Notes: a model not told the origin generated them from the sequence alone. Numbered from the stretch's first letter, positions 1 to 5,096 are shown. The stretch: DNA of 5,120 nucleotides from Deltaproteobacteria bacterium (GCA_019308645.1 JAFDHR010000197.1:1-5120); one strand, 5' to 3'. Numbers and translations are program-made.

Positions 1-285
1 TCTCTGGGATACCATGTGCAGGCAGATGGCATTTAATCTCTTTCGAGGGTCTAAATTGCTTGTAACTGCTTAATAACAGGGGAGAGGTATGCCCGAACGT
101 CTAAAAAGGGCATCTTGAGTTCAATTAGAGCCGAATAGAGCTGCAAAACGGGGTGAAAAGGCCAGAAAATAGGCGTGGAAACGGAATCAAAACCTAAAAC
201 TCGGTGACAATTTCTGTTAAACTCCGTCACCGAAGGACCAGTTTATGGATTTTTCGAAATATTCAAAGGTCTCATTGTATCAAAA
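1..285. other. Non-coding leader upstream of the glycosyltransferase block
   Basis: No convincing gene is visible here. The three forward frames entering from the left edge stop by about positions 36, 63 and 73, so at most a few terminal residues of an upstream gene could be present, and none is recognisable. I found no good sigma-70 promoter (-35/-10 with 16-18 nt spacing) and no sigma-54 -24/-12 element. The notable content is the repeat module at 197-233 and the short ORF at 245-289, described separately. A purine-rich stretch at 78-87 precedes an ATG at 89 that opens only 9 codons. The region is probably the 5' untranslated/regulatory region of the block beginning at 286, by position. Confidence 0.5.
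197..233. promoter_or_regulatory. Paired repeat module: candidate operator or leader hairpin
   Basis: Two 12-mers, AAACTCGGTGAC (197-208) and AAACTCCGTCAC (219-230), match at 10 of 12 positions and are spaced 22 nt start to start, about two helical turns. Overlapping them is a perfect 8-bp inverted repeat, TCGGTGAC (201-208) with GTCACCGA (226-233), separated by 17 nt. This geometry fits a protein-binding site (a dimer on one DNA face). It also fits an RNA hairpin, whose 3' arm would run into the Shine-Dalgarno-like GAAGGA at 232-237. It lies 53 nt upstream of the first large gene. The binding protein is unknown and the regulatory role is inferred from position and symmetry only. Confidence 0.35.
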
Positions 286-289
286 ATGA
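245..289 (+). CDS. Possible 14-codon upstream ORF (leader peptide)
   Basis: An ATG at 245 is preceded by a good Shine-Dalgarno-like GAAGGA (232-237) with a 7-nt spacer. It opens a 14-residue reading frame, MDFSKYSKVSLYQK, whose TGA stop (287-289) overlaps the ATG of the glycosyltransferase gene (286-288) as ATGA, a classic translational-coupling arrangement. The large gene itself lacks a well-placed ribosome binding site (AAAGGT at 265-270 is about 15 nt away), so re-initiation after this short ORF is plausible. The peptide has no recognisable family. No run of one amino acid is present to suggest attenuation. It could be a chance ORF; conservation in relatives would decide. Confidence 0.25.
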   Translation: MDFSKYSKVSLYQK

Positions 290-1104
290 AAAGCACAAAA
301 ATGGACACAATTCAGAAGAAGAATGGCTATTACGCCGTTGATAAAGTTTATGTTGGTGCTGCCCCCATTGATAGGATATCTAAAAAAACGCTACTCAATT
401 GCATAGAGAAAAAAATAAAAAGTCCTGAGCAGGGATATGTCTGTTTTTGTGAAGCCCATCTTTGTGTCAGGGCGATCTTTGATGATGAAATCCGTTTTTT
501 GCTTGAAAATGCATCATTTGTTTTACCTGACGGTATAGCTATGCAGTTGGGGGCCAGGATGTTGGGCAAACCCGTTCCTGAAAGACTTCCCGGCCCCAGT
601 CTCTTATTGGATGTATGTGAATCTGGCATAAATAAAGGCTACCGTCACTTCTTTTATGGTGGTGCAGAAGGTATTGCGGAGAAACTTGCTGATAAGCTGT
701 CGGTTAAATATCCCGGACTTCAGATAGCGGGTACTTTTTGTCCACCGTTCCGTTCGTTGACGGAATCGGAAGACAGGGAAATCATCGAACGCATCAATCA
801 ATCAAAGGCGGATATCGTCTGGGTAGGCCTTGGTGCCCCCAAACAGGAAAAATGGATGTTTGATCATTTGGAAAAGATTGAGGCTCCGATTATGATGGGT
901 GTCGGTGCCGCGTTTGATTTCCATAGCGGTCACAAAAAATGGGCGCCTCGCTGGATAAGGATAATAGGTCTTGAGTGGTTATACCGTATATTTACCGGAG
1001 GAAAAAGAGTCTTTTGGAGAAATTTGAAACATGAATCTATGTTTGTTTATCTATTAGTGAAGCAAAAAATAAGGCTGTTTTTTGATAGGGATTTTAAATA
1101 TTAA
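286..1104 (+). CDS. WecG/TagA/CpsF family glycosyltransferase
   Basis: 272 aa, the usual length for the WecG/TagA/CpsF family (GT26), cytoplasmic or membrane-associated enzymes that add the second sugar (ManNAcA in WecG, ManNAc in TagA) to an undecaprenyl-diphosphate-linked GlcNAc. Family features appear in order: the N-terminal VYVGAAPID strand (21-29), the core region ending in LPDGIAM with the putative catalytic Asp82, the LPGPSLL stretch (101-107), FFYGGAEG (122-129), the signature ADIVWVGLGAPKQEKW (175-190), GVGAAFDFHSG (205-215), and the C-terminal GLEWLYR and WRNL segments (228-247), whose basic/aromatic residues mediate membrane association in the family. The family usually has an Asn-containing strand before the catalytic Asp; here it reads VCFCEAHL (52-59). 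ATG 286 was chosen because homology begins near residue 21; Met6 (301) is an alternative. The gene leads a tight block, with a 1-nt gap to the formyltransferase. The exact sugar cannot be read from the sequence. Confidence 0.9.
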   Translation: MKSTKMDTIQKKNGYYAVDKVYVGAAPIDRISKKTLLNCIEKKIKSPEQGYVCFCEAHLCVRAIFDDEIRFLLENASFVLPDGIAMQLGARMLGKPVPERLPGPSLLLDVCESGINKGYRHFFYGGAEGIAEKLADKLSVKYPGLQIAGTFCPPFRSLTESEDREIIERINQSKADIVWVGLGAPKQEKWMFDHLEKIEAPIMMGVGAAFDFHSGHKKWAPRWIRIIGLEWLYRIFTGGKRVFWRNLKHESMFVYLLVKQKIRLFFDRDFKY

Positions 1105-1105
1105 G

Positions 1106-1885
1106 ATGAGAATGTTTATCCTCACCCAGGAAGAAAATCTTTACTTGCCGAAGTCGTTTGCCGCTGTTTGCAGAGAATTTCCTGATGAGGTAGCCTGTAT
1201 TGTATCTTTGCCTGCGATGAGTACCCATGGCGGGGCGCTCAAGGGCTTTATTCGGCATTTCAGACTATTCGGCGTAAAAGGCACATGGATAATGGGTTGG
1301 CGGGTTATTATGGCAAAGCTGAAAGCAATGTTGGCAAGACCGTCTTTCAAGGGATCGTTTAATTTAAGGCAGGTTGCTGAAGCTTTTAGTGTTCCGTATT
1401 ATTATGTTCCACGAATCAAAGATACGCGATTTCAGGAAATTTTTGAGGAATACCAGCCCGACTTGCTTATCTCTATAAGCTGCCCGCAGATTATTGGTAA
1501 AAAGATCAGGGATAAAATTCCAATGGGCTGTATTAATGTCCATGGCGCACCGTTACCGAAATACAGGGGGCTTATGCCAGCCTTCTGGGTTTTAAGAAAC
1601 GGTGAAACTAAGACAGCTACAACTGTTCATGATCTTGAAGATAAACTGGATAATGGTGATATTCTTGTTCAAAGGGAAGTTGAAATTACACCAGATGATA
1701 CCTGGGACAGTCTTGTTACAAAAACCAAGGCCGAAGGTGCCAAAGCTTTGATTGAAGCCATTAAACAGATAAAAGCCGGTACTGTTCAGCGAAAACCTAA
1801 TGCTGAAGAGGATGCCACGTATTTTTCGTTTCCTACTGCAGAGGATAGAAAGGCATTTATAAAAGCTGGAAGGCGATTGTTTTGA
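1106..1885 (+). CDS. Formyltransferase-fold protein (Fmt/ArnA-N type), putative sugar N-formyltransferase
   Basis: 259 aa from ATG 1106, which lies one nucleotide after the upstream stop; a TTG-initiated form from 1082 would overlap the upstream gene and is less likely. The centre carries the formyl_transf_N signature CINVHGAPLPKYRG (142-155), with the catalytic pair Asn144-x-His146, and LDNGDIL (181-187) supplying the expected Asp182. This triad is used by Met-tRNA formyltransferase, GAR transformylase and the ArnA N-terminal domain, all dependent on 10-formyl-tetrahydrofolate. The protein lacks the full C-terminal domain of Fmt (about 310 aa) and has a poorly conserved first ~110 residues, so it is not housekeeping Fmt. 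Between a glycosyltransferase and a deacetylase, N-formylation of an amino sugar nucleotide is the best guess. Its TGA overlaps the next ATG (TGATG at 1883-1887). Family is confident; substrate is inferred. Confidence 0.85.
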   Translation: MRMFILTQEENLYLPKSFAAVCREFPDEVACIVSLPAMSTHGGALKGFIRHFRLFGVKGTWIMGWRVIMAKLKAMLARPSFKGSFNLRQVAEAFSVPYYYVPRIKDTRFQEIFEEYQPDLLISISCPQIIGKKIRDKIPMGCINVHGAPLPKYRGLMPAFWVLRNGETKTATTVHDLEDKLDNGDILVQREVEITPDDTWDSLVTKTKAEGAKALIEAIKQIKAGTVQRKPNAEEDATYFSFPTAEDRKAFIKAGRRLF

Positions 1886-2769
1886 TGGCGGGCTCTCAAA
1901 ACTGCTTTACCATTGATGTTGAGGACTGGTTTCATATTCTCGATAATCCTGCTTCGCCTAAGATTGATGATTGGGCTTCGCTTGAAAGCCGGGTTGATGT
2001 TGGTGTCAATTGGTTGCTTGAGCTTCTTGATAGATACTCTGTAAAAGCAACAATGTTCTGGCTTGGCTGGATTGCAGAGAGGAACAAATCTCTTCTTCGT
2101 AGATGTGTCAAAGCCGGTCATGAAATAGCAAGTCATGGATATGGGCATGTGCTTGCCTATGAGGTTGGGTCTAAGGCGTTCTTTGAAGATGCACGACGTG
2201 GCAAAGCGGTGCTTGAAGATATTACAGGGTGCGAGGTCAAGGGATTCCGAGCTGCTGGCTTTAGCACAAGGGATGATACCCACTGGACATTTGAAAAGGT
2301 GGCTTTGGCTGGGTATTCTTACGATTCCAGTGTATTTCCGGCAAGCCGGGGGCATGGTGGGGCACCGAATAGTAAACTGGAGCCCTTTGTTGTCGATACA
2401 AAAGCCGGGAAGCTTGTTGAATTGCCCCAATCGGTGATTGAGGTATGCGGCAAAAGAATAAGCCTTTTTGGTGGTGGCTATCTTCGGCTCGTCCCCAAAT
2501 GGTTGATAAAATTGGGCGTGAGAAGACTTCGTCAGGCAAGCCGACCGTTGATTGTGTATGTGCATCCGAGAGAAGTTGACCCAAATCATCCGCGCCTACC
2601 TTTACCCTTGTTTCGGCGCTTCAAATGCTATGTGAATCTGAAGAGCACCCTAGCAAAGCTTGAGTGGATCTGCGACAATCATGTCTTTGTCACCATGCGT
2701 GAGCTGGCCCATGACGTACGGTACTATACGCCGCCCGAGCCGCCCGGGGTTAGTCCTCCTATTTGCTGA
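1885..2769 (+). CDS. Polysaccharide deacetylase, NodB/CE4 fold with DUF3473-like C-terminus
   Basis: 294 aa from ATG 1885, translationally coupled to the preceding gene through TGATG; GGAAGG (1868-1873) is a fair ribosome site 11 nt upstream. CE4 motifs are visible. Motif 1 is TIDVEDWF (9-16), giving the Glu13-Asp14 general-base/metal pair. Motif 2 is SHGYGH (83-88), with metal ligands His84 and His88. Motif 3 is FRAAGFS (121-127), with Arg122. YDSSVFP (146-152), GGGYLR (196-201) and HPREVDPNHPR (227-237) follow, then the DUF3473-like RRFKCYVNLKSTLAKLE (244-260). This architecture is typical of deacetylases encoded with XrtA/PEP-CTERM exopolysaccharide loci, which probably remove acyl groups from N-acylated sugars of the polymer or lipid-linked intermediate. 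No signal peptide is seen. The last ~17 residues, rich in Pro after MRELAHDV, look foreign to the family and may come from the GC-rich junction downstream. The alternative is an ArnD-like deformylase acting with the adjacent formyltransferase. Confidence 0.88.
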   Translation: MAGSQNCFTIDVEDWFHILDNPASPKIDDWASLESRVDVGVNWLLELLDRYSVKATMFWLGWIAERNKSLLRRCVKAGHEIASHGYGHVLAYEVGSKAFFEDARRGKAVLEDITGCEVKGFRAAGFSTRDDTHWTFEKVALAGYSYDSSVFPASRGHGGAPNSKLEPFVVDTKAGKLVELPQSVIEVCGKRISLFGGGYLRLVPKWLIKLGVRRLRQASRPLIVYVHPREVDPNHPRLPLPLFRRFKCYVNLKSTLAKLEWICDNHVFVTMRELAHDVRYYTPPEPPGVSPPIC

Positions 2770-2780
2770 TAGCGGCTCGG
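2735..2780. repeat. GC-rich inverted repeat spanning the deacetylase stop codon
   Basis: A perfect 9-bp inverted repeat, CCGAGCCGC (2735-2743) with GCGGCTCGG (2772-2780), encloses a 28-nt loop containing the deacetylase TGA (2767-2769). The sequence here is clearly more GC-rich than the genes on either side. No T-run follows, so it is not a standard intrinsic terminator. It may simply mark the junction where the next gene lost its 5' half; function unknown. Confidence 0.5.
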
Positions 2781-2830
2781 CTTCGAGGCTGGAAGAGGGG
2801 GGGCTGGCCGGTTGTTCAGTGGGTCATTGG

Positions 2831-2862
2831 AACCGACCAACCGACTGACCGACAAACTGATC
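2831..2862. repeat. Imperfect 8-nt tandem repeat at the 5' edge of the WecG remnant
   Basis: Four consecutive 8-mers share a pattern: AACCGACC (2831-2838), AACCGACT (2839-2846), GACCGACA (2847-2854) and AACTGATC (2855-2862), the last being the most degenerate. The array sits exactly where homology to the WecG family stops and supplies two in-frame TGA stops (2846-2848, 2858-2860) in the reading frame of the remnant. It looks like slippage or a repair scar in decaying sequence. Confidence 0.5.
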
Positions 2863-3190
2863 GGGCCAAACAGATATCCTTTGGGTCGGTATGACCGCTC
2901 CCAAGCAGGTAAAGTGGATTTGCCAACATAAGGACAAATTGGACGTGAGTTTCATCGGAGCTATTGGTGCTGTTTTTGATTTCTATGCGGGCACTGTCAA
3001 GCGCTCGAATCCTTGGTTCCAGAAACACGGTCTTGAATGGCTGCCCCGTCTTCTTCGTGAACCACAACGCCTTTGGTATCGTAATCTTGTATCAACCCCG
3101 AAATTTATGATACGTGTCATTCTTCAGCGACTGTCGGGCAATAGCTCCACCAAAAGGTCTCAACAGACAAAAATGGATAATAAATTATAG
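2861..3190 (+). pseudogene. 5'-truncated remnant of a second WecG/TagA/CpsF glycosyltransferase
   Basis: The open frame from 2861, just after a TGA at 2858-2860, reads TDILWVGMTAPKQVKW (starting at 2870), then FIGAIGAVFDFYAGTVKR, GLEWLPRLLREPQRLWYRN and the family's basic C-terminal end, stopping at 3188-3190. These match the C-terminal ~100 residues of the family. The only ATG (2891) is the Met inside the conserved VGMTAPKQ motif and has no ribosome site, and homology clearly extends upstream of it, so this is not a complete small gene. The N-terminal ~150 residues, including the catalytic Asp region, are missing. It shares only about 40% identity with the intact gene at 286-1104 by eye, so it is a divergent paralogue rather than a fresh duplication. 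It probably was the original or an alternative second-sugar transferase of this locus. A translated, inactive fragment cannot be excluded. Confidence 0.85.
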
Positions 3191-3229
3191 CTGTTTTGCT
3201 GCAATTCCCGTCAAATAAGTCTTATCAGC

Positions 3230-3264
3230 TTTACCCATTTCCGCCTAAGGCTGTTTTGGGTAAA
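3230..3264. repeat. 35-nt palindromic repeat, copy A
   Basis: Outer arms TTTACCCA (3230-3237) and TGGGTAAA (3257-3264) are perfect 8-nt inverted complements. Inside are TTT on each side and a short inner stem CCGCC/GGCTG around TAA, with one mismatch. It is 34/35 identical to copy B at 4861-4895; the only difference is the second base of the inner stem. It lies about 40 nt after the WecG remnant and about 76 nt before the WecA-like gene. No T-run follows it, so a role as intrinsic terminator is doubtful. It resembles a REP-like dispersed palindrome. Confidence 0.8.
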
Positions 3265-3303
3265 AATGCTTTAGAAATTATTTTCGGAATTGAAAATTTA
3301 GGC

Positions 3304-3337
3304 TTATCCTGAAGATCCCGTTGATCTTGTCTAATTA
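3304..3337. repeat. Degenerate 9-nt periodic repeat upstream of the WecA-like gene
   Basis: Successive segments TTATCCT (3304-3310), GAAGATCCC (3311-3319), GTTGATCTT (3320-3328) and GTCTAATTA (3329-3337) keep a 9-nt period built around GATCY. From memory this resembles the dispersed intergenic 'ATCCTGTTAATCCTGTC'-type repeats seen in environmental bacteria, including Desulfobacterota. It occupies the place where a ribosome binding site would be expected for the gene at 3341, and none is apparent. Confidence 0.35.
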
Positions 3338-3340
3338 AAA

Positions 3341-4855
3341 ATGACGACGATTATTGCCATATTCTGCCTTGCACTGTTTTTTGCCCTGGTGTTGACACCA
3401 CTCGTGGCCAGGGTTGCCGCGAAATACAACGTGGTGGACATGCCGTCAGACAGGAAGGTTCATACCGCCCCGATACCTCGGGTCGGAGGCATAGCCATCT
3501 GTCTGGCCTTTTTCCTGCCTTTTCTGCTCCCCCTGTTTTACTCGACCAATATCTTGGATCTTCTCATCCTGGATAACCAGATGATTGCTTTTATTATTGG
3601 GGGTTTATTGGTGTTCGGGCTGGGACTTTGGGATGATATTAAGCCGTTGAGACCGAGGATCAAGTTTTTAATACAGACAATTGCCGCATTGATTGCATAT
3701 CTTGGCGGAATCCAGATTGGCGGGCTTTCAAATCCCTTTGGTGGGACCCTGAATCTAAGCTGGTTTTCTATTCCGGCAACCGTCTTCTGGTTTCTTTTAA
3801 TCATTAACGCGGTCAATCTCACTGACGGCCTGGATGGCTTGGCCGCTGGTGTAACCTTTTTTGTATCCGTGGTTCTTCTGGTGCTTTCCATGACCGGTGA
3901 AAGGTACCTCGTTGCAATGGGGTTTGCTGCCTTGGGTGGAGCAACACTTGGTTTCCTGCGTTACAACTTCAATCCTGCGTCGGTTTTTTTGGGTGATTGC
4001 GGGAGTTATTTTCTGGGTTATATGCTGGCCGCCCTTTGTATTATGGGGTCTGTTAAGGGTCAGGCCGCGGTGGCCATTCTCATACCCATTATCGCCTTAG
4101 GTGTTCCAATTCTGGACACTGTCTGGTCACCGCTTCGCCGCTTTCTGTTAGGTCGAAGAATGTTCAGCCCGGACGGCGAGCATCTTCACCACAGGCTATT
4201 GAAATTAGGCTTTTCCCAGCGCCTGGCTGTATTGACCATATACGGGATCACGATTGCCACGGGACTAGTAGCGATCATTATGGTACATGCCAAAGACGAG
4301 CGTGCGGCCCTGATCCTGGTCCTTTTGGGAGCGGCAGTGATCTTAGGTCTCCGCAAGCTGGGTTATTTCGAATATTTTGCCATGGACAAGGTTTTCGGAT
4401 GGCTGAAAGATGTAACAGACGAAGTAGGCATAACCCACGAAAGGCGGAGCTTTCTGAATCTTCAACTTGAAATAAGTCGTTCTGCGGATGTGAATGAGGC
4501 CTGGCTGAATGTGTGCAAAGCCCTGAACAGGCTGAAGTTTGATATGGCGGAGATGGATATAAAAGACATAGGGCTCATGGCTCAAGGCTCAGGGCACAAG
4601 GAAGGGCAAACCGAAAAGAGAGAACAAGAGAAGTGGGTTTGGGCGCGAGAAGGGTTTGATAGTGTAAATGATGTTACCGGGGAAAGTCTTTTAAAACTCG
4701 AACTGCCTTTGCTTGCCGAAGAAAACAAAACCTATGGAACCTTGTGGCTTATCAAAGACCTCAAACGCGACTCCATCAGCCATTACACCCTGCGCCGTGT
4801 CGAGCATCTCAGAAGGACCTTGATCACCACCCTCCAGAAATTAGCCGCAACCTAA
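3341..4855 (+). CDS. WecA/MraY-type undecaprenyl-phosphate sugar-1-phosphate transferase with C-terminal extension
   Basis: 504 aa, well above the ~340-370 aa usual for WecA/MraY (GT4 polyprenyl-phosphate) enzymes, which transfer a HexNAc-1-phosphate from a UDP-sugar to undecaprenyl phosphate to start glycan synthesis. Residues 1-340 form the membrane core with about 10-11 hydrophobic segments. Conserved motifs are DMPSDRKVHTAPIPRVGG (33-50), the Asp98-Asp99 pair in GLWDDIKPL, NAVNLTDGLDGLAAG (156-170), FLGDCGSYFLG (216-226), PILDTVW (256-262) and the HLHHRLL loop (281-287), which is more WecA-like than MraY-like. All catalytic motifs are intact. Residues ~342-504 are a soluble region, presumably cytoplasmic: a helical segment (371-400), a hydrophilic linker (411-431) encoded partly by a 7-nt tandem repeat, and a segment with LKLELPLLAEENKTYGTLWL (451-470) that looks GAF-like. 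GAF-like is my inference from pattern, not an assignment. No ribosome site is visible before ATG 3341. It probably supplies the lipid-linked primer for the transferases upstream. Confidence 0.9.
   Translation: MTTIIAIFCLALFFALVLTPLVARVAAKYNVVDMPSDRKVHTAPIPRVGGIAICLAFFLPFLLPLFYSTNILDLLILDNQMIAFIIGGLLVFGLGLWDDIKPLRPRIKFLIQTIAALIAYLGGIQIGGLSNPFGGTLNLSWFSIPATVFWFLLIINAVNLTDGLDGLAAGVTFFVSVVLLVLSMTGERYLVAMGFAALGGATLGFLRYNFNPASVFLGDCGSYFLGYMLAALCIMGSVKGQAAVAILIPIIALGVPILDTVWSPLRRFLLGRRMFSPDGEHLHHRLLKLGFSQRLAVLTIYGITIATGLVAIIMVHAKDERAALILVLLGAAVILGLRKLGYFEYFAMDKVFGWLKDVTDEVGITHERRSFLNLQLEISRSADVNEAWLNVCKALNRLKFDMAEMDIKDIGLMAQGSGHKEGQTEKREQEKWVWAREGFDSVNDVTGESLLKLELPLLAEENKTYGTLWLIKDLKRDSISHYTLRRVEHLRRTLITTLQKLAAT
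4572..4599 (+). repeat. 7-nt tandem repeat inside the WecA-like coding sequence
   Basis: Four adjacent heptamers are visible: GGCTCAT (4572-4578), GGCTCAA (4579-4585), GGCTCAG (4586-4592) and GGCACAA (4593-4599). They encode the linker around residues 411-420 (GLMAQGSGHK) of the C-terminal extension. Because 7 is not a multiple of 3, gain or loss of a single unit would shift the frame and remove the last ~85 residues while leaving the membrane catalytic core whole. The array is imperfect and short, so it may also be a fossil. Confidence 0.75.
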
Positions 4856-4860
4856 TCCCC

Positions 4861-4895
4861 TTTACCCATTTCAGCCTAAGGCTGTTTTGGGTAAA
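4861..4895. repeat. 35-nt palindromic repeat, copy B
   Basis: This copy is fully symmetric: TTTACCCA (4861-4868), TTT, CAGCC, TAA loop, GGCTG, TTT, TGGGTAAA (4888-4895). It begins 5 nt after the WecA-like stop codon (4853-4855), so its RNA could form a 3'-end hairpin protecting or terminating the transcript. However, TTGGCATAAG follows instead of a T-run. It matches copy A (3230-3264) at 34 of 35 positions, and the pair brackets the WecA-like gene in direct orientation. Confidence 0.82.
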
Positions 4896-5069
4896 TTGGC
4901 ATAAGCTATTCAGCAGGCAAATATTGTAAAAGAATCAAGCTGTTGAGACATTTTACGTATCATGGTACCAGAAACCGGGGATTGTCTGTCTTTAAATAGG
5001 ATAAATGAACACATAAAGACATTGGTGAGGTTGGCTGAACAAAAAACCCTCCTTTACCCATATCCGATC

Positions 5070-5096
5070 CACAGATTACGCAGATTACGCTGAAAT
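5070..5096. repeat. 9-nt direct repeats (CAGATTACG type)
   Basis: CACAGATTA (5070-5078), CGCAGATTA (5079-5087) and the diverged CGCTGAAAT (5088-5096) form a 9-nt periodic series; CAGATTACG is exactly repeated at 5072-5080 and 5081-5089. From memory, similar 'ccacagattacgcagatt' strings are dispersed between genes in many environmental bacterial genomes. It follows the half-copy of the 35-nt palindrome at 5051-5061, so several repeat families meet here. Confidence 0.55.

Noticed and set aside
1..73. Possible C-terminal end of an upstream gene (frame 2 reads to a TAA at 71)
   Set aside because: At most 23 residues are visible and they match no family I know, so no partial gene can be supported.
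1082..1105. TTG start for the formyltransferase 24 nt upstream of ATG 1106
   Set aside because: It would overlap the end of the preceding gene and adds residues that are not part of the fold; the ATG one nucleotide after the stop is the simpler start.
1786..2589. 267-codon open frame on the minus strand opposite the deacetylase
   Set aside because: It is fully antisense to a gene with intact CE4 motifs, its translation shows no recognisable family, and the long frame is explained by the codon usage of the + strand gene.
2660..2848. 62-codon + strand frame across the end of the deacetylase
   Set aside because: It overlaps the deacetylase in another frame, runs into the 8-nt tandem repeat, and has no domain-like features or ribosome site.
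3257..3270. Sigma-54-like GG...GC element near TTGGGTAAAAATGC
   Set aside because: The spacing between the GG and GC dinucleotides is 8 nt rather than the required 10, and the rest of the consensus is missing.
4856..4900. Intrinsic terminator after the WecA-like gene
   Set aside because: A strong hairpin exists, but no T-run follows it and an almost identical copy lies before the gene, so it is better called a dispersed palindrome.
4962..5093. 43-codon ORF beginning MVPETGDC
   Set aside because: There is no ribosome binding site, and its 3' end is made of the palindrome half-copy and the 9-nt CAGATTACG repeats, so it is more likely a chance frame.
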